This document shows positions 23,658 to 28,412 of a DNA stretch of 28,412 nt, one piece after another. A program made the translations under genes and the position numbers. The notes beneath the pieces were generated by a model. It saw nothing but the letters and a program-made list of their open reading frames with translations, made no database searches and was not told the origin of the DNA. Source of the DNA: Calditrichota bacterium (GTDB lineage: Bacteria > Calditrichota > Calditrichia > RBG-13-44-9 > J042); assembly GCA_013150955.1 (NCBI GenBank), contig JAADJD010000002.1, forward strand, positions 1 to 28,412, given 5' to 3'. Position 1 is the stretch's first letter. The number at the start of each line of letters is the position of its first letter.

Positions 23658-23993
23658 TGCAATTTATGCATGAAACCGTGAATCACGCGAATGAATCCAG
23701 AAGATATCCACAAAATCACGAAGAAACCCAAATAATGCATTGAACCGCGAATCACGCGAATGAATTCGAATAATATCAACAAAATAACGAATATATCCAG
23801 GAAAACATTTTCATCCAGATAGAGTCAAGTGCATTTTATTGTTGTTATTGGTGTTAATTCGTGAAATTCATGGTTCTAATGCATGATCTGGGATAAATCC
23901 TGAAACCAATTTTTATGCAGATATAATCAAATGAAATTTGTTATTTTTGTTCGTGTTATTTTGTGTAGTTCATAAGCGAATGCATAATCCGGG
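23658..23993 (+). repeat. Dispersed element, locus 8: outer copy interrupted by an inner copy
   Basis: The outer left half (AATTTATGCATGAAACC onward) begins two bases after the YqeB stop. It breaks at 23726 and resumes at 23893 (ATAAATCCTGAAACC), ending GCATAATCCGGG at 23993. Flanks of the outer copy (GTAAA and ACAAA) differ at two bases. The orientation is that of the plus-strand genes on both sides. Confidence 0.85.
23727..23892 (+). mobile_element. Inner copy of the dispersed element inserted within locus 8
   Basis: A 166-bp copy from CCCAAATAATGCATTG to GCATGATCTGGG. Flanking pentamers are AGAAA and ATAAA; the uninterrupted family consensus at this place reads GAATAAACC, so the left flank differs by a point change from a true ATAAA duplication. 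Removing it rejoins the two outer halves in register. Confidence 0.82.
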
Positions 23994-24024
23994 ACAAATG
24001 CCGTAAAACGGAAGGGGTGAATTG

Positions 24025-25368
24025 ATGGGTAACTTTAGTCAACTGGTGGCTACCGTAGGCAATTGGGTGTGGGGGGCTCCATTAATTATCCTGTTAGTGG
24101 GAACGGGCATCTGGTTAACCATTCGGTTGCGGGGTTTGCAATTTACCCGCCTGTTTCATGCCCTGTATCTGGCATTAATCAAACGAAAAGAAGAAACCGA
24201 TCAGCCGGGAGATATCACCCATTTTCAGGCGTTGATGACGGCGCTATCGGCAACGGTGGGTACCGGCAATATAGCCGGAGTTGCCACGGCAATTGCTACC
24301 GGTGGGCCGGGGGCCTTATTCTGGATGTGGATTACCGGCCTTTTTGGCATGGCCACCAAATATTCGGAGGCGGTGCTGGCTGTGAAGTATCGGATAAAGG
24401 ATCGCTATGGCACCATGAGCGGTGGCCCCATGTACTACATCAGTCAGGGATTAGGCTGGAAGTGGCTGGGAGCGCTATTTGCGGTGTTTGCCTCCATTTC
24501 TGCCTTTGGCATTGGAAACATGGTACAGTCCAACTCCGTTGCCGATGCGCTGGAAAGTACCTTTCAGTTACCGTTCTGGCTAACCGGATTGGTGCTGATG
24601 ATGGCTACGGCTCTGGTCATCATTGGTGGCATTCGGAGCATTGGTCGGGTGACCGGGTTTCTGGTGCCATTCATGATTGTGTTTTACATGGGCAGTTCTT
24701 TGATCATTTTGCTGTTAAATATTCAGGCTATTCCAGAGGCTTTTTATCTTATTTTCCGCTCGGCCTTCTCTCCTACCGCGGCCACCGGGGGATTTCTGGG
24801 CGCCACGGTCATGCTTACCATTCGCATGGGCGTAGCGCGAGGGGTATTTTCTAACGAATCGGGACTGGGCAGTTCTCCCATCGCAGCAGCCGCCGCGCAA
24901 ACCAAAGATCCGGTAACCCAGGCGCTGGTTTCCATGACCCAGACGTTCATCGATACGCTGGTGGTGTGCACGTTAACGGGCCTGGTGTTGATTACCACCC
25001 ACACCTGGTATAGCGGCCATACCGGTGCGGAATTAACCACCATTGCGTTCAGTCAGGGGCTGGGCAGTGTGATCGGAAAGTATATTGTTTCCATTGGCCT
25101 GGCCTTGTTCGCTTATTCAACCATTCTGGGGTGGAGCTATTATGGCGAAAAGTCCATTGAGTTTTTGCTGGGCGAAAAGGCGGTGATGCCTTACCGCTAC
25201 ATATTTACGCTGTTTGTCGGCATTGGTGCCATTGCCGAGTTGGAGATTGTCTGGAGTATTGCAGATATTTTTAATGGGTTGATGGCCTTCCCCAATCTGG
25301 TAGGACTTTTAGCATTAACGCCAGTCATTGTGCAGGAAACCCGCCGTTACTTTGATGCGCCTCGATGA
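24025..25368 (+). CDS. Sodium:alanine/glycine symporter (AGCS family)
   Basis: A 447-residue inner-membrane transporter with about ten to eleven hydrophobic segments. The family signatures are present: [43 protein letters not shown], and [22 protein letters not shown]. These line the sodium and amino-acid sites, so uptake of alanine, glycine or a related small neutral amino acid coupled to sodium is expected. The ATG at 24025 follows GAAGGGGTG; a TTG one codon earlier is also possible. The gene is monocistronic between repeat loci 8 and 9. Confidence 0.93.
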   Translation: MGNFSQLVATVGNWVWGAPLIILLVGTGIWLTIRLRGLQFTRLFHALYLALIKRKEETDQPGDITHFQALMTALSATVGTGNIAGVATAIATGGPGALFWMWITGLFGMATKYSEAVLAVKYRIKDRYGTMSGGPMYYISQGLGWKWLGALFAVFASISAFGIGNMVQSNSVADALESTFQLPFWLTGLVLMMATALVIIGGIRSIGRVTGFLVPFMIVFYMGSSLIILLLNIQAIPEAFYLIFRSAFSPTAATGGFLGATVMLTIRMGVARGVFSNESGLGSSPIAAAAAQTKDPVTQALVSMTQTFIDTLVVCTLTGLVLITTHTWYSGHTGAELTTIAFSQGLGSVIGKYIVSIGLALFAYSTILGWSYYGEKSIEFLLGEKAVMPYRYIFTLFVGIGAIAELEIVWSIADIFNGLMAFPNLVGLLALTPVIVQETRRYFDAPR

Positions 25369-25391
25369 ATTAACAAGACAGACAAAACAAT

Positions 25392-25422
25392 CCGGGAACT
25401 CCACAGGCCGTGGAATTTCCGG
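25392..25422 (+). terminator. Stem-loop after the symporter gene
   Basis: CCGGGAACTCCAC and GTGGAATTTCCGG form a 13-bp stem with one wobble and one mismatch around AGGCC, 24 bases past the symporter stop. There is no T-run, so it may be a Rho-independent terminator without tail or a 3'-end stabiliser. Confidence 0.4.
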
Positions 25423-25503
25423 AGATCAGGGCCTTAGTCTCGTATCGGTACGAATTGGAACTCGCAACCGCTCATGAAATAGTAAGCTGCTATCAGGGAT
25501 AAA

Positions 25504-25673
25504 CCCAAATAATGCATTTAACCGTGAATCACGCGAATGAACCCAAAGGAAAGCATCTCCACAAACAGCAAATAATCCTGGAAACAAATTTTCATCAAGA
25601 TCTAATCCAATGGATTTTGTTATTTTTATTTGTGTTAATTCGTGTAATTCGTGGTTCTAATGCATGATCTGGG
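25504..25673 (+). repeat. Dispersed element, locus 9
   Basis: A 170-bp copy from CCCAAATAATGCATTT to ATGCATGATCTGGG. Flanks are ATAAA (25499-25503) and TTAAA (25674-25678), one mismatch. It lies between plus-strand genes and is co-oriented with them. Confidence 0.86.
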
Positions 25674-25794
25674 TTAAAAGCGGAGGGATCTGTTTCACCT
25701 GTATGCATTTGCGAAAAGGAAAATTCCAAAGGATCAATCTTTTTTTGGGCAATCCGATGATTGTCCTGTATTTTATTATGAAACATTGCGAAAA

Positions 25795-26418
25795 ATGATG
25801 GGGCTTTGGATGGATCGGTCTTCTTCACAGGATAGTTTGCCACGGACACACAATCCGGTTTTACACTGGCTTGGAAAGCTGATGTTGAAATTGCCTGGTT
25901 GGAAGCTGAAGGGTACATTCCCGGATATCCCCAAATTGGTAGTAATTGTGGCACCGCACACTTCCAACTGGGATTTTTATTTTGGTCTGGCGGCGAAGTT
26001 TACTCTGGGAATTCAGGCTCACTGGTTGGGAAAGCATACCCTGTTTCGCTGGCCGATCCGGCGATTGTTGATTGGACTGGGAGGCATTCCCATTGACCGC
26101 AGCAAGCGAAGTGGGGTGGTGGATCAGCTGGTGGCGCTTTTTCAGCAGCGGAAAACCATGATTCTTGGACTGGCGCCCGAGGGTACCCGCCGATGGATGC
26201 CCCGCTGGAAAACGGGATTCTATTACACCGCATTGAAAGCGAATATTCCAATCTTAATGGGTTATATTGATTATTTAAAGAAGGAAATCGGGATTGGGCC
26301 GTTAATTTATCCAACTGGAGATATCCGAAAGGATTTTCAAATCATTCGCGATTTTTACCGAAATGTCGTGCCCAAAAAGCCGGAGCAATTTGCTTTGCCG
26401 GATCTGGAGCAGTTGTAA
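25795..26418 (+). CDS. PlsC-like lysophospholipid acyltransferase
   Basis: About 207 residues, membrane-associated. The acyltransferase HX4D motif is VAPHTSNWDFYFGL, with catalytic His and Asp. The phosphate-binding motif is LAPEGTRRWMPRWKTGFYYTAL, and GGIPIDRS lies between them, in the order of the PlsC family. It probably transfers an acyl group to a lysophospholipid or related acceptor. Start is uncertain: ATG at 25795 or 25798, ATG at 25810 or TTG at 25786, none with a clear ribosome site. No other lipid gene is adjacent. Confidence 0.85.
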   Translation: MMGLWMDRSSSQDSLPRTHNPVLHWLGKLMLKLPGWKLKGTFPDIPKLVVIVAPHTSNWDFYFGLAAKFTLGIQAHWLGKHTLFRWPIRRLLIGLGGIPIDRSKRSGVVDQLVALFQQRKTMILGLAPEGTRRWMPRWKTGFYYTALKANIPILMGYIDYLKKEIGIGPLIYPTGDIRKDFQIIRDFYRNVVPKKPEQFALPDLEQL

Positions 26419-26482
26419 ACGGTGTTCCGAACGAAGGGAGATGTTTTGTTAAAGAACATACATAGAGGAGGGGAGAATACCG

Positions 26483-26860
26483 AAAATCCACATTCCCAAA
26501 TCCACAATCCAAAATCCGACATCCGCAATCCGACATCCGCAATCCGCAATCATTTCCGGTTGCCCTACAGGCAACACAAGGTATCGCTATTGGGTTTCGT
26601 GTCCCCCACGCGTTGCGTGGGGCTAACCTCTTTTTGCCCTTCGGGCAAATCGTTTCCACCAATGGCCCCACCTTCCGGAACGTAAACTCAGACCTCAGAC
26701 CTCCATCCCGGAAATTTGCCCCCAAATTCGCATTCCGACATCCGACATCCGAAATCCCCACCCCCTTCCGCCCCACAGGGGCACCATACGGTAGCCCGGA
26801 GTAACGCTCCGGGGATCGGAGAGATTCACCCAAAAAACACATGCGCCCTGTAAGGGCACA
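26483..26860. repeat. Hairpin array with degenerate heptamer tracts
   Basis: A non-coding stretch with two kinds of repeat. Degenerate tracts built on ATCCGCA/ATCCGAC occupy about 26483-26553 and 26725-26755. Between and after them are short perfect stem-loops: GTTGCC/GGCAAC (26559-26575), CCCCACGC/GCGTGGGG (26604-26622), TTTGCCC/GGGCAAA (26633-26649), GCCCC/GGGGC (26770-26782), CCCGGAG/CTCCGGG (26795-26813) and a GCCC/GGGC stem (26842-26860). The open frames across it are low-complexity artefacts of these tracts. It ends at repeat locus 10. Confidence 0.75.
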
Positions 26861-26865
26861 ATTAT

Positions 26866-27030
26866 CCCAAATAATGCATTAAACCGCAAATCACACGAAT
26901 GAACCCAAACCGTATCCACAAAATCGCGAATATACCCCAAAATAAATTTTCATTTAGATTTTATTTAATGTATTTGATTATTTTTATTTGTGTTAATTCG
27001 TGCAATTCGTGGTTTAATGAATAATCTGGG
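26866..27030 (+). repeat. Dispersed element, locus 10
   Basis: A 165-bp copy from CCCAAATAATGCATT to AATAATCTGGG. Flanks are ATTAT (26861-26865) and TTTAT (27031-27035), one mismatch. It directly follows the hairpin array. Confidence 0.85.
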
Positions 27031-27092
27031 TTTATTATATTTGTTCGTGTTAATTCGTGTCATTCGTAGGCTAATGCGTAATCTGTGTTAAA
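27031..27092 (+). repeat. Detached right half of another dispersed-element copy
   Basis: TTTGTTCGTGTTAATTCGTG onward to GCGTAATCTGTG matches only the right third of the family. Its left part is not found upstream of locus 10, so it was probably lost when the hairpin array or the neighbouring copy arrived. Confidence 0.75.
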
Positions 27093-27675
27093 AATGAAAT
27101 AATTGAAAATCCATGATCAGGAATGAAACAAATTTGACAACCCGTTTTGCTAATTAAACAACAAAAAATCGTTAAAACGGTTACATAATTTATTGTTTTT
27201 ATAGGAATTGTCCATCCAGATAAATCTGGGTGTTAATAGATGAGAATTTCTATTAAGAAAGGATAGCGTGACCGATTGATTATTAATCATTTTAAGGGTT
27301 TCCTAAATACTTGATTTGTCAAAAAATAATACAATAAGTTTAATGTGATTGTTGGTTTATCGATACATTACTTTGCTTAATTTCAAGCTACCCCACTGAT
27401 TTCTTTTCTGCAATGTTGAATTTTAAAAATGTTGCAGATGTGAAACATTAAACATTTTATTTTGCACCGTATTATCAATCCTAACTAATTGAATTTTAAA
27501 ATTTTAGTAAAACTTCCATGTTCCCTGGCATGAAAGTTGACATAATTTTTTAAGAAAAATGAAATTTTAGGTGAAAGTGGTGTATTAACAACGGATTTGA
27601 AAGAGATTAAATATAAATAAGTTTTTATGGTAAACATAGATCAATTCATAAAAAATTAAAGAGGAAGTTATTTCC
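27093..27675. other. AT-rich intergenic region before the LVIVD gene
   Basis: Almost 600 bases of strongly AT-rich DNA with no credible open frame. TTGACA occurs at 27132 and 27537 without a good -10 partner. An imperfect dyad (AACCCGTTTT and AAAACGGTT) lies near 27140-27183. The second TTGACA, about 140 bases before the LVIVD start, is a possible promoter with low confidence. Confidence 0.4.
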
Positions 27676-28412
27676 ATGAGCGCCTTTAAATTTAAAATAA
27701 CAGTAGGATATATTATCTTTTTACTTTTTTCTATTTATTCTTTGATATATGCCCAACCAAGAAATGCTCCATTTTTTAAAGGCCTGGACTTTTCTCAACA
27801 TTTAATAAATACAAACCAACAGATAAGCACGAGCGGTGACAGCAAAAATGTATCGCTTATTGGCCGGTGGGCTAATGGACCGTGTGTTGCCGTAGCCGTT
27901 CAGGGTGATAAAGTTTATTTTGGTAATGGCGGTTATCTGGAAATTGCCGATATTTCGGATCCGAAAAATCCAAAGAGGTTAGGAAAAATTTTATTACCTT
28001 CAAGTGTAAAAGATATTTTTGTTAGTGGAAATTATGTTTACGTGGCAAATTCGCGGTCTGGCTTACGAATTGTAGATGTAAGTAATCCATACGAACCAGT
28101 AGAGGTTGGCTTTTTTAATAAAAAACGTTATGGTGAGTTTTTGGGTGTTTACGTTAGTGGTAGATACGCTTATGTGGCTGAAAGGTACAACTATTTAAGG
28201 ATTATTGATGTTAGTAATCCAGATGCCCCACAGATAGTGGGCTATTGCCCTGTGGGAACATGGAGTTGGACACAAAAAGTTTATGTAAGCGGTAATTATG
28301 CTTATGTGGCCTGTGGTAGTCCTGGTTTACGAATTGTTGACGTAAGCAATCCATCTGCACCGAAAGTAGTAGGAATTTTTGAAAAAGGAACCTTCACAAA
28401 TAGCGTTTATGT
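27676..28412 (+). CDS. Exported LVIVD beta-propeller-repeat protein (3' end beyond window)
   Basis: A frame open from the ATG at 27676, preceded by GAGGAAG, to the window edge (245 codons seen). The N-terminus is a signal peptide: MSAFKFKITVGYIIFLLFSI with an Ala-Gln cleavage region (IYAQ). The remainder consists of tandem units of about 42-48 residues. Each has a strand such as VYVSGNYAYVA, then LRIVDVSNP and a Pro-rich link to VVGIF. These are LVIVD repeats, which build beta-propellers on the cell surface or in the periplasm, often for adhesion or matrix interaction. Four units are visible. The DNA is very AT-rich like the insert at 18124-18919. The C-terminus, where any secretion-sorting signal would be, is outside. 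Confidence 0.88.
   Translation, partial: MSAFKFKITVGYIIFLLFSIYSLIYAQPRNAPFFKGLDFSQHLINTNQQISTSGDSKNVSLIGRWANGPCVAVAVQGDKVYFGNGGYLEIADISDPKNPKRLGKILLPSSVKDIFVSGNYVYVANSRSGLRIVDVSNPYEPVEVGFFNKKRYGEFLGVYVSGRYAYVAERYNYLRIIDVSNPDAPQIVGYCPVGTWSWTQKVYVSGNYAYVACGSPGLRIVDVSNPSAPKVVGIFEKGTFTNSVY

Noticed and set aside
26483-26553. Heptamer tract as a CRISPR or coding repeat
   Set aside because: Units are about 7-8 bp, degenerate, without spacers; the frames across them have no ribosome site.
1-27092. Dispersed repeats as a CRISPR array
   Set aside because: Copies are separated by kilobases, are ~165 bp long and divergent, and have no regular spacers or cas genes.

Overview
The window reads as chromosomal DNA of a free-living bacterium with mixed base composition: most genes have moderate GC, and two stretches are strongly AT-rich. 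Gene content (archaeal-type HMG-CoA synthase/thiolase/DUF35 trio, HDOD-GGDEF protein, GH57 glycosidase, LVIVD-repeat exported protein, YqeB/YqeC-like pair) would fit a deep-branching FCB-group lineage such as Calditrichota/KSB1. That placement is inference; there is no rRNA or other phylogenetic marker, and I found no tRNA.

Layout. 1-930: a repeat copy, about 600 bases with no recognisable gene, and a 59-residue zinc-ribbon-like protein. 1402-4077 (minus): a tight operon for the first two committed steps of the mevalonate pathway in its archaeal form (HMG-CoA synthase, thiolase, DUF35 scaffold). 4553-10819 (minus): a methyltransferase, then a four-gene operon read as Zn-dehydrogenase, PhnP-like metallohydrolase, Wzx-like flippase and GH57 alpha-glucan hydrolase. 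11096-13826 (plus): a DNA-damage cluster with LexA, a LexA/UmuD-like protein that has lost both catalytic residues, 3-methyladenine glycosylase I, a DUF6504 protein and an unknown 100-residue protein. 14452-15036: a TPR-like protein. 15437-16761: the ruins of a restriction-modification system around an apparently intact DUF433/DUF5615 toxin-antitoxin pair. 16878-18122: a Y-family polymerase (DinB) whose 3' end is duplicated around an 841-bp AT-rich insert carrying one exported protein. 19245-20783 (minus): HDOD-GGDEF signalling protein. 21427-23656: AbrB and PIN genes coupled to a YqeC/YqeB-like pair. 24025-26418: AGCS sodium/amino-acid symporter and a PlsC-like acyltransferase. 26483-26860: an array of small hairpins. 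27093-28412: AT-rich DNA leading into an LVIVD-repeat protein cut by the window edge.

The most striking feature is a dispersed element of about 165 bp, present at ten intergenic loci in at least 14 whole or partial copies. It starts CCCA and ends TGGG, has imperfect terminal inverted repeats of about 40 bp, and is flanked by 5-bp direct duplications: TTGAT, TTAAA, TTCAA and ATGAA are perfect, and several others differ at one base. Copies are nested inside other copies. It therefore behaves as a MITE-like transposable element, yet every copy has the same orientation relative to the transcription of neighbouring genes. I do not recognise it as a named family.
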